Assembly (NCBI GenBank): GCA_003557965.1 | Contig: PWND01000118.1 | Coordinates: 1 to 13,812 of the forward strand | Reading direction: 5' to 3' | Source: Bacteroidales bacterium | Lineage (GTDB): Bacteria; Bacteroidota; Bacteroidia; Bacteroidales; UBA7960 | Length of the DNA: 13,812 nucleotides | In this document: piece after piece, positions 8,151-13,812 of the stretch | Layout of the letters: the number at the start of each line of letters is the position of its first letter | Numbering within the stretch: position 1 is the first letter of the stretch | Notes under the pieces: generated by a model | What the model saw: only the letters and a program-made list of their open reading frames with translations | Database searches by the model: none | What the model was told of the DNA's origin: nothing | Program-made: the position numbers and the translations under genes

Positions 8151-9455
8151 ATGACAAAAAAGGCTTTAGTCATATTATTGTTTCTATTTACTGCAATTAG
8201 CTTTGAAAATTGCTTTTCAAATGAATCTTTTACCCGAAGTGATGAGGATTTTTTTATTGAATTAAAGGAAATATTCTCCGGCCTTGACAGGAGGGAAAGG
8301 CAAGCTAAAGAAGAGTTTGTTGATTCATTTGCTGTTGTATGGAGGCACAGTAATTTTTCTGATGAGCAAAAGAATTTGGTATATGAAACTTTTGACGCAA
8401 TGGCAGGAATCAGGCTTAGGCCTGTTATTGACTATCCGGTGTACTTAAAATGCATAATGGCATTGCAAAACTCACGAAACGCCCGTGATAATTTTATAAC
8501 CTGGCATGAAAGCTTTGATGGCTTAATTACATTACGTAATCAAAGACGCTTTGTAAATTACCTCAACTACTCATTAAATTTATTTAAAGACAATATTGTT
8601 TATAGTTCTCCCACGATAAAATGGCAATATGATAATGATAATTATTTGCTGAACTTTAATTCAGATACAATCAGTGTAGAGTTTACAGGCGGTAATCTTA
8701 CTTTATATGCGCAGAGAGATAGTATAATAATTTATAATACTGATGGAGTGGTATATCCTTTTGAAGAAAGGTGGAGGGGGAATGGCGGCCGTATTACATG
8801 GGAAAGGGTAGATTTAGATCCGGACAAAGTGTTTGCTGTTTTTGACAGTTATTCGTTAAGTATGAGATACTCCAGGTTTGAAGTAGATTCGGTGGAGTTC
8901 TATAACACTCACTTCTTTGATACACCTCTTACAGGCAGGCTATCTGAAAGAATAGTTGCTGATGCAAGGCCTGAAGCGGCACGTTACCCCAGTTTTCAAT
9001 CCTACCAGGCTATTCATGAAATCAGAGATATTTTCCCTGATATAAGCTATGTTGGAGGCTTTACAATGCAAGGCCAGAGAGTTTTAGGATCGGGAACAGA
9101 AGAAAGCGCTGCACAAGTAAACTTTTACAACAATGATTCTTTGTTTATAACTGCCAGATCTGATGCATTTAGTATCCGTGACGACAGGATATCTTCAGCA
9201 AGGGCCAGCGTTAGCATTTATTATGCCGGCGATTCAATTCACCATCCATCTATACAAATGAGGTATCTTGAAGATAATGGCGAGTTCTATTTACTGAGAG
9301 ATGAAAAAGGTATTTCTAGGGCTCCTTTTTATAATTCTTATCACAGTATTGATATGTTTTGTGAAGCTTTGTATTGGTATATAGGAACTAGAAATCCTTT
9401 TTCAGTCAATTCGTGGAGTTTCAAGAGAAGGCAGGGCAGTGTTTCAATCACATGA
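8151..9455 (+). CDS. Giant exported protein of unknown function, N-terminal part (frameshifted from the next frame)
   Basis: I do not recognise a named domain. The 434 residues begin with a signal peptide: TKK, then a hydrophobic core at about 5-17. There is a Cys at 21, but FENC is a poor lipobox, so a lipoprotein is doubtful. Residues about 30-155 are helical and charged. From about 155 on the sequence becomes beta-rich, with Gly-Gly turns and strands such as LTLYAQRDSIIIYNTDG (184-200) and GGFTMQGQRVLGSG (302-315). The ATG at 8151 is chosen over an in-frame ATG at 8073, which would overlap prmA by 68 bases and lose the signal peptide. The frame ends in an unrelated-looking tail (from about residue 418) exactly where the +1 frame carries on into the 9439-12855 coding region. 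The two most likely form one protein of about 1567 residues; the last 17 residues of this frame are probably not native. Confidence 0.8.
   Translation: MTKKALVILLFLFTAISFENCFSNESFTRSDEDFFIELKEIFSGLDRRERQAKEEFVDSFAVVWRHSNFSDEQKNLVYETFDAMAGIRLRPVIDYPVYLKCIMALQNSRNARDNFITWHESFDGLITLRNQRRFVNYLNYSLNLFKDNIVYSSPTIKWQYDNDNYLLNFNSDTISVEFTGGNLTLYAQRDSIIIYNTDGVVYPFEERWRGNGGRITWERVDLDPDKVFAVFDSYSLSMRYSRFEVDSVEFYNTHFFDTPLTGRLSERIVADARPEAARYPSFQSYQAIHEIRDIFPDISYVGGFTMQGQRVLGSGTEESAAQVNFYNNDSLFITARSDAFSIRDDRISSARASVSIYYAGDSIHHPSIQMRYLEDNGEFYLLRDEKGISRAPFYNSYHSIDMFCEALYWYIGTRNPFSVNSWSFKRRQGSVSIT
9385..9455 (+). other. Frameshift site joining the two halves of the giant gene
   Basis: The upstream frame stays open to a TGA at 9453-9455. 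The downstream frame is open from just after a TAG at 9382-9384, so the switch must fall inside 9385-9455. The most likely spot is the run of five T at 9398-9402 (context cctttttcag). Removing one T there makes the protein read NPFQSIRGVSREGRAVFQSH straight into the downstream frame, without stop and with composition like its surroundings. One extra base here, by mutation or by sequencing/assembly error, is the simplest explanation. There is no stop codon, slippery heptamer or long homopolymer to suggest programmed recoding. Confidence 0.75.
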
Positions 9456-12400
9456 TTATTTTGATGATATGTTATATATGAGGCTTCAGGGGTTGTCTGA
9501 TGTTAACCCACTGTTTAGGTTGCGAAATTATGCCAGGGATAATGATACAACATCATTTGAAGTAGCTGACTATGCCAGGTTTATAAGATCTAATGTTCAA
9601 TCCACAAAAGCTTTGTTATTATCACTGTCTCATCAAGGCTTTGTTTTTTATGATCATGTTAATGAAATATTTACAATAACTGACAAATTATATCACTATA
9701 TAGGAGCAGTTTTAGGCAGGTCTGACTATGATGATATCAGGATAGAGTCTGAAGCTAGTTTAAATGCAAAAATCAATATGCTGAACTTTGATCTTCATAT
9801 TGAAGGTGTTGACAGAATACCGCTGAGTGCCGATAAAAATGTTGTATTATATCCTTATGCCAGCAGGATAATAATGCAAAAGAACCGGGATATTTATTTT
9901 AACGGGCGAATACAATCAGGTTTGTTTGATTTTTTTGGGAAAGAGTTCTTTTTTAATTATGAAGAGTTCAAGGTAGACTTGGTAAATACTGACTCACTAA
10001 GCTTCAGGGTAAGGTCATTTGAACCTGATTCCAGGGGGCAGCACTCTTTAGTTAGGGTGAGAACCGTTTTGGAAGGGATAAATGGAGAATTGTTAATTGA
10101 TCATCCGGATAACAAATCCGGCAGGCTCCCAATACCCAGGTATCCGATTTTTAACAGTAATAATGAGTCATTTGTTTATTACGACAGAGAATATGTTCAA
10201 AGCGGAACCTACAGAAGAGCTGATGTTTATTTTAAACTTGTACCATTTACTGTTGATAGCCTGGATCATGCAACTACTGATAATATTGCTTTTGATGGGG
10301 TATTTATTTCAACCGGAATATTTCCTGAATTTACTGACTACCTGACTGTCCAGCCTGATTACTCACTTGGGTTTAATGCGCATACACCTGAAGAAGGCTA
10401 TCCAATATTTGGAGGCAAAGCACATTACTACGGCCCTATAGATATGAGCTACGAGGGCTTAATGGCTAACGGTAAAATGGAATATTTGAATTCTACTATT
10501 GAAGCCGATAGAATGATAATGTATCTTGACTCGGCCAGGGCTGATGTAGGGAAATTCTCTATTGCCCAACAGCTTGAACCTGTAGAATATCCCGAAGTAA
10601 CTGCCACTAATGTAGATATGCTTTTTTTACCATATGATGACGTTTTATCAGTCTCGGAAACTGATGAACCAATTGAGTTGTATGCAGGTTTGTCAACTCT
10701 AAGGGGAAGTTTGTCAATTTCCCCGGAAGGCCTTACAGGTAGCGGTAAAGTAAATCTTTTTGGTTCCGAGATAGATTCGGATTTTCTTGCATTTAACGCT
10801 AATTCTTTTGACAGCCCCAATGCTGACTTTAAAATATTTACATTAGATGGAAAAAATATAGCATTCCATGCGTTTAATTATAGTGGCCATTTCGATATGG
10901 AGGTGTTTAAAGGTGAGCTGGACAGGCATACAGCTGATGCCCGTGTTTCATTTCCGGAAAACAGATTTGATGGGTATGGGTATAATTTTAACTGGAATAT
11001 GCAAGAACAATACTTAAACCTTGAAAATATTGCTGCACCTGACCCTGATGAAATTGCTGATTTAAGCTATAGTGAAATAATTGATTTAGACTTTTCCGGC
11101 CATGAACTTGTTTCTACTCACAGAGCCCAAGACTCATTGAGATTTTTTGCCGGTAAAATTGACTTTGCTCTCGAAGATAATATTATTAGAGCAAAAGAGG
11201 TTGATGTTATTAAAGTAGCTGATGCTGCTATTTTTCCTAACAATTCAAAAGCATCTGTTTTATTAAGAGCTGAAATTCAAAGGCTGGAAAACGCTAAAAT
11301 TGTTGCTAACACTACAAATCAGTTTCATTATTTCTATGATGTAACCGCTGAAGTTCTCACAAGAAACAATTATAGAGCCAGGGGAAGATTAGATTATATT
11401 GATGAACTTTCAGAGATGCAACAAATTTATTTTGACGAAATAAGGGTTAATCCTGAAAACAATTCAACATTTGCTAATGGTAAAATATTTGAAGATCAAA
11501 GCTTTACATTGAGTCCGAGATTTGCTTTCAAAGGTGATGTTGAGTTGAAAGCTGAACAGGAACATCTTAATTTTAAAGGGTCATCAAAAATATTTACAGA
11601 ATGTGAACCAATGAATATTAACTGGTTTAGGTTTGAAAGTGTAATTGACCCTGAGAATATTGTAATACCTATTGCTGAAGATCTTCGTAGTGATACAAAT
11701 GCTGATATTCGAACGGCTTTGGTCCTGGCAGGAGATTCATTTCATATATATCCTGCATTCTTTTCGAGGCAAAGACATCATTTAGATCAAGAAATTTCTT
11801 CTGCGTCTGGAAGCTTAATATGGGATAATATTTCAAGAGAATACCAGGTTAGTACAAAAGAAAGATTAAATGACAGAAGCCTGCCTGACCCATTTATTAG
11901 ATTTAACCCTGCTACATGTATGATTGAATCTGAGGGGCCGGTTAATATTGGTAGCGATTTTGGCCAATTAAAAACTAAGGCTTATGGCACAGTAACACAC
12001 CAAATTGAGGATTTTAAAACAGAATATGATATAGTTTTAGGCCTTGATTTTTTCTTTGATGATGATGCATTGGAGTATATTGCTGAAACAATTAAAGAAA
12101 GAGACCATTTGCGCTCAATTAACTTAAACAGACAAAAATACCTTAAAGCATTACGACAGGAATCTGATGAAGAACGGATGGATGAAGTCAGGTCTGAATT
12201 TCTTGAAAGAGGAGGGCTCAGAAGGGTGCCGCCCGAACTGATACATACCATGTATTTTGCTGATATTAAACTTTTCTGGGACCAAAGAACTAACAGCCTT
12301 GTCTCTGAAAATGCTATCGGAGTTAGCAGTATAGATAGAACCCCGCTTAACAAATACGTAAATGGCTACCTGCAAATAAGAAAACAAAGGGGCGGGGATG

Positions 12401-12855
12401 TAATCACTTTCTTACTCGAAACCATTTCACCTGGAGATAAAATTACTGAGGAAGAAGTTGTTATATTAGATGATGATTCTGAGTTTATTGCTGACCTGGG
12501 CATTGATACAGATGATGCAGATGATGTAGATGAAACTGATGAAGATGTTGCCGATAGTGGAAGTGTGGATAGCGAAACAGAAACTGATAAACAAGAAGAT
12601 GGTGGCAGCCAGCCACAAACCGGACGCACTCCAAGAAGTGAACTGCTGGGCCCTGAATTCTTTTATTTCTCATACTCCAACAGTATTTTACAGGTAATTG
12701 CTGCTAACCAGGAATTTAACACAATAATAAGAGAGTTAAATCCCAGACATCGCAGAATGGATGTGCCAAGAGGGGAGTCACCGTTTGCTTTTATCCTTTC
12801 AACTGAACGTAGGCCTTTTGATTTTGTGAGAGTAATGCAGCAGATTGTAAATTAA
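9439..12855 (+). CDS. Giant exported protein of unknown function, C-terminal part
   Basis: The 1138-residue frame starts formally at a GTG (9439) but is probably the continuation of the 8151 frame; it has no signal peptide of its own. Residues about 37-90 look like a small helical bundle with a beta wing (ADYARFIRSN, then a hydrophobic helix, then GFVFYDH and IFTITDKL), resembling a winged helix. From about 95 to 930 it is almost entirely beta strands, with a clear repeat at residues 335-373 and 425-465 (EGL, GxGK, T/S-I-x-[AS]-D and DS motifs). This is reminiscent of LptA/OstA-like periplasmic beta scaffolds, though that is impression, not identification. A charged helical stretch lies at about 875-935. 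An acidic low-complexity linker follows at 1004-1056, with 25 Asp/Glu in 53 residues. A final compact domain (about 1070-1138) contains FYFSYSNSILQVI and FAFILSTERR. From memory, single-frame proteins of about 1500 residues like this occur across Bacteroidota without assigned function. It sits downstream of prmA and is probably in its operon. Confidence 0.8.
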   Translation: MFQSHDYFDDMLYMRLQGLSDVNPLFRLRNYARDNDTTSFEVADYARFIRSNVQSTKALLLSLSHQGFVFYDHVNEIFTITDKLYHYIGAVLGRSDYDDIRIESEASLNAKINMLNFDLHIEGVDRIPLSADKNVVLYPYASRIIMQKNRDIYFNGRIQSGLFDFFGKEFFFNYEEFKVDLVNTDSLSFRVRSFEPDSRGQHSLVRVRTVLEGINGELLIDHPDNKSGRLPIPRYPIFNSNNESFVYYDREYVQSGTYRRADVYFKLVPFTVDSLDHATTDNIAFDGVFISTGIFPEFTDYLTVQPDYSLGFNAHTPEEGYPIFGGKAHYYGPIDMSYEGLMANGKMEYLNSTIEADRMIMYLDSARADVGKFSIAQQLEPVEYPEVTATNVDMLFLPYDDVLSVSETDEPIELYAGLSTLRGSLSISPEGLTGSGKVNLFGSEIDSDFLAFNANSFDSPNADFKIFTLDGKNIAFHAFNYSGHFDMEVFKGELDRHTADARVSFPENRFDGYGYNFNWNMQEQYLNLENIAAPDPDEIADLSYSEIIDLDFSGHELVSTHRAQDSLRFFAGKIDFALEDNIIRAKEVDVIKVADAAIFPNNSKASVLLRAEIQRLENAKIVANTTNQFHYFYDVTAEVLTRNNYRARGRLDYIDELSEMQQIYFDEIRVNPENNSTFANGKIFEDQSFTLSPRFAFKGDVELKAEQEHLNFKGSSKIFTECEPMNINWFRFESVIDPENIVIPIAEDLRSDTNADIRTALVLAGDSFHIYPAFFSRQRHHLDQEISSASGSLIWDNISREYQVSTKERLNDRSLPDPFIRFNPATCMIESEGPVNIGSDFGQLKTKAYGTVTHQIEDFKTEYDIVLGLDFFFDDDALEYIAETIKERDHLRSINLNRQKYLKALRQESDEERMDEVRSEFLERGGLRRVPPELIHTMYFADIKLFWDQRTNSLVSENAIGVSSIDRTPLNKYVNGYLQIRKQRGGDVITFLLETISPGDKITEEEVVILDDDSEFIADLGIDTDDADDVDETDEDVADSGSVDSETETDKQEDGGSQPQTGRTPRSELLGPEFFYFSYSNSILQVIAANQEFNTIIRELNPRHRRMDVPRGESPFAFILSTERRPFDFVRVMQQIVN
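10441..10833 (+). repeat. Internal protein-level repeat in the giant exported protein
   Basis: Two segments, 10441-10557 and 10711-10833 in the same frame, encode similar strand patterns. Copy 1 reads MSYEGLMANGKMEYLNSTI and then EADRMIMYLDSARADVGKF. Copy 2 reads LSISPEGLTGSGKVNLFGSEI and then DSDFLAFNANSFDSPNADF, in short pieces. The shared frame is EGL-x-x-x-GK, [ST]-x-I-x-[AS]-D, then D-S-x-x-A-D-x-x-[FI]. Both are about 40 residues, with roughly 90 residues between starts. The similarity is at protein level only; the DNA has diverged. It suggests a repeating beta-scaffold unit. Confidence 0.5.
12448..12606 (+). repeat. GAT-rich tract encoding an acidic low-complexity linker
   Basis: Near the 3' end of the giant gene, GAT/GAA codons dominate and encode a stretch with 25 Asp/Glu and a single Lys in about 53 residues (for example IDTDDADDVDETDEDVADSG). 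It separates the beta-rich body from the last compact domain. Such tracts may bind calcium or act as flexible spacers; which applies here is unknown. Its trinucleotide nature makes length variation between strains plausible. Confidence 0.75.
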
Positions 12856-12872
12856 CATGAAAACTTATCTGT

Positions 12873-12902
12873 ATTGGGTTTAATTATATAATATTATCTT
12901 TG
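12873..12902 (+). promoter_or_regulatory. Promoter of plsY
   Basis: TATCTTTG at 12895-12902 matches the Bacteroidota -7 consensus TAnnTTTG exactly. ATTG at 12873-12876 lies 18 bases upstream, close to the expected place of the -33 TTTG box. Transcription would start around 12907-12910, leaving a leader of about 20 bases before the ATG at 12927. This lets plsY be transcribed independently of the giant gene and argues against the upstream in-frame TTG at 12900, which lies inside the -7 box. Confidence 0.6.
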
Positions 12903-12926
12903 TGCCCTGACAATCAAAAATGTTAT

Positions 12927-13571
12927 ATGGATTACATTCCGATTCTAATAGTATCGTTAATTATTGCGTATCTGCTGGGATCCATACCAACTGCTGTATG
13001 GGTTGGAAAAGCATTATATAAAATTGACTTAAGAGAGCACGGGAGCAAAAATGCCGGTGCAACTAATGCAATACGTACTTTAGGAATCAAGACAGGATTA
13101 TTCGTTCTTGTTGTTGATGCATTAAAAGGGCTTGCCGCTGTGAATCTTGTATTGTTCTTTCCGGAAATATTTCCCGGAGATAATACTAGAATACTTTTTC
13201 AGCTTCTTCTGGGTGTTATGGCATTGCTTGGGCATATTTTCCCGGTATTTGCCAAGTTTAGAGGAGGAAAGGGAATTGCAACACTTGGTGGTATTATAAT
13301 CGCATTATTCCCAGGAACGGTTTTAATTTGCCTGGGTGTATTTGCATTAGGATTCTTAATTACAAGGATAGTTTCTGTTGGATCAATTCTGGCAGCTATT
13401 ACTTTTCCTATTGTTGTGATATTTCTTGATAAAGATTCTGTTCTCGCTGAACAAGTTTTTTCAATAATTGTTGCAGTATTTGTGCCATTAACACATAGAA
13501 AAAATATCTTCAGGCTATTTAAATGTGAGGAAAATAAACTTGACTTTAAGAAAAACAACAAACAATCATAA
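12927..13571 (+). CDS. plsY: Glycerol-3-phosphate acyltransferase (acyl-phosphate dependent)
   Basis: PlsY transfers an acyl group from acyl-phosphate to sn-glycerol 3-phosphate, giving lysophosphatidate, the first membrane-bound step of phospholipid synthesis. The 214 residues match the usual 190-220 with five hydrophobic segments (about 3-22, 55-78, 90-108, 117-141, 145-177). The three loop motifs are present: GSKNAGATNAIRTLG at 39-53, FRGGKGIAT at 111-119, and HRKNIFRL with ENK at about 189-202. In motif 3 the Gly often seen in GxExK is Cys (KCEENK). E. coli PlsY also lacks this Gly, so activity is probably retained. The start is the ATG at 12927. A TTG nine codons upstream would add an atypical polar tail and overlaps the promoter box. 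A terminator-like hairpin follows the stop directly. Confidence 0.95.
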   Translation: MDYIPILIVSLIIAYLLGSIPTAVWVGKALYKIDLREHGSKNAGATNAIRTLGIKTGLFVLVVDALKGLAAVNLVLFFPEIFPGDNTRILFQLLLGVMALLGHIFPVFAKFRGGKGIATLGGIIIALFPGTVLICLGVFALGFLITRIVSVGSILAAITFPIVVIFLDKDSVLAEQVFSIIVAVFVPLTHRKNIFRLFKCEENKLDFKKNNKQS

Positions 13572-13595
13572 TTTTGCAAAACTAAAAGCAAAATT
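13570..13595 (+). terminator. Weak hairpin after plsY, possible terminator
   Basis: AATTTTGC (13570-13577) and GCAAAATT (13588-13595) form an 8-bp stem with a 10-base A-rich loop, starting at the plsY stop codon, with a T-rich run further down (13608-13620). The stem has only two G-C pairs and the T run does not follow directly, so termination here is plausible rather than shown. Confidence 0.35.
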
Positions 13596-13627
13596 TTGAA
13601 TAAATAGTTTTATTTTTTTTACTTTTG
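13595..13627 (+). promoter_or_regulatory. Promoter of the NfeD-like gene
   Basis: TTTG at 13595-13598 and TACTTTTG at 13620-13627 are separated by 21 bases. This is the best full match in the window to the Bacteroidota -33 TTTG / -7 TAnnTTTG pattern. Transcription would begin around 13632-13635, about 35 bases before the ATG at 13668. It indicates a transcription unit separate from plsY. Confidence 0.6.
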
Positions 13628-13667
13628 TTAGTCATGTTTCAGTAATAACAAAAAAATTATATTGCCT

Positions 13668-13812
13668 ATGTTTTGGCTGGTGATTGTAAGTTTAATAGTA
13701 ATCGGAATGATATTTCTGCTGCTGGAGGTATTGGTAGTTCCGTGCACAACTGTAATGGGATTTATTGGTGCAGCTATGATGATAGGTGGTGTTTATCTTT
13801 CTTATCACGAAT
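13668..13812 (+). CDS. NfeD-like membrane protein, N-terminal part (cut by window edge)
   Basis: Forty-eight codons are visible before the right edge. The start MFWLVIVSLIVIG leads into a hydrophobic segment (about 2-22) with LLLEVLVVP, then TTVMGFIGAAMMIGGVYLS, a second membrane helix. Glu (LLLE) before a P-x-T-T and G-x-x-G turn is the pattern of the short NfeD family, whose members pair with flotillin-like FloA proteins in membrane microdomains and end in a soluble OB-fold domain. The usual PGTT turn reads PCTT here. The full protein is usually about 150 residues, so roughly two thirds is missing. From memory, floA often follows directly; that would lie off the window. It has its own promoter upstream. 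Confidence 0.75.
   Translation, partial: MFWLVIVSLIVIGMIFLLLEVLVVPCTTVMGFIGAAMMIGGVYLSYHE

Noticed and set aside
8151..8240. Lipoprotein signal in the giant protein (Cys at residue 21)
   Set aside because: The residues before the Cys are F-E-N, a poor fit to a lipobox; an ordinary secretion signal fits better, though this is not certain.
9398..9402. Programmed ribosomal frameshift or transcriptional slippage
   Set aside because: Five T residues are too few for efficient slippage, no stop codon or slippery heptamer with a downstream structure is evident, and a single-base indel explains the data more simply.
12485..12673. Antisense open frame rich in histidine opposite the acidic tract
   Set aside because: It is the mirror of repeated GAT codons (ATC/CAT on the other strand) within a strongly supported gene, with no start signal or family resemblance.
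12900..12926. TTG start for plsY giving nine extra residues
   Set aside because: The TTG is part of a TAnnTTTG -7 box, so the transcript would begin after it, and the ATG at 12927 gives the usual PlsY N-terminus.
13533..13741. Altered genetic code (TGT/TGC read as glycine) to explain the two Gly-to-Cys sites
   Set aside because: Other cysteines, such as CC in the TpiA CCGE motif and C in the PrmA DMGCGTG loop, are where cysteine is expected, and no such reassignment is known.

Overview
The window reads as chromosomal housekeeping sequence from a member of the Bacteroidota, most likely class Bacteroidia; finer placement is not supported. The grounds are an outer-membrane protein with a carboxypeptidase-like regulatory domain followed by a DUF5686 barrel, a duplicated DUF1599 protein beside folP, AT-rich DNA with little Shine-Dalgarno signal, and TAnnTTTG-type -7 promoter boxes upstream of several genes. 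I see no insertion sequence, phage gene, tRNA, rRNA or CRISPR array, and no gene-free stretch longer than about 230 bases.

Layout. At the left edge is the first half of folP (dihydropteroate synthase) on the minus strand. Divergent from it is a plus-strand pair, a DUF1599 protein with two tandem copies of its domain and a DppB/OppB-type ABC permease. It converges on a minus-strand pair: a CrtI-like FAD oxidoreductase followed, 60 bases downstream, by the DUF5686 outer-membrane protein. A 227-base divergent promoter region then leads to tpiA and prmA (2-base gap, one operon) and, 10 bases later, to a very long exported protein gene. That gene is split into two overlapping reading frames by what looks like one extra T near 9398-9402; joined, it would encode about 1567 residues. 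plsY follows behind its own promoter, then the start of an NfeD-like membrane protein that runs off the right edge, also behind its own promoter.

How it fits together. folP, tpiA, prmA and plsY are core metabolism (folate, glycolysis, ribosomal protein methylation, phospholipid synthesis). The remaining genes mostly point to the cell envelope. From memory, folP, DUF1599, tpiA and prmA lie close together in many Bacteroidota, so the permease and the minus-strand pair may be a lineage-specific interruption of an older cluster.

Nothing here amounts to a clear new defence, mobile or biosynthetic system. The most interesting object is the giant uncharacterised exported protein. It is beta-rich with an internal repeat reminiscent of LptA/OstA-type periplasmic proteins, has a winged-helix-like segment in the middle and a very acidic linker near the C-terminus, and carries the apparent frameshift.
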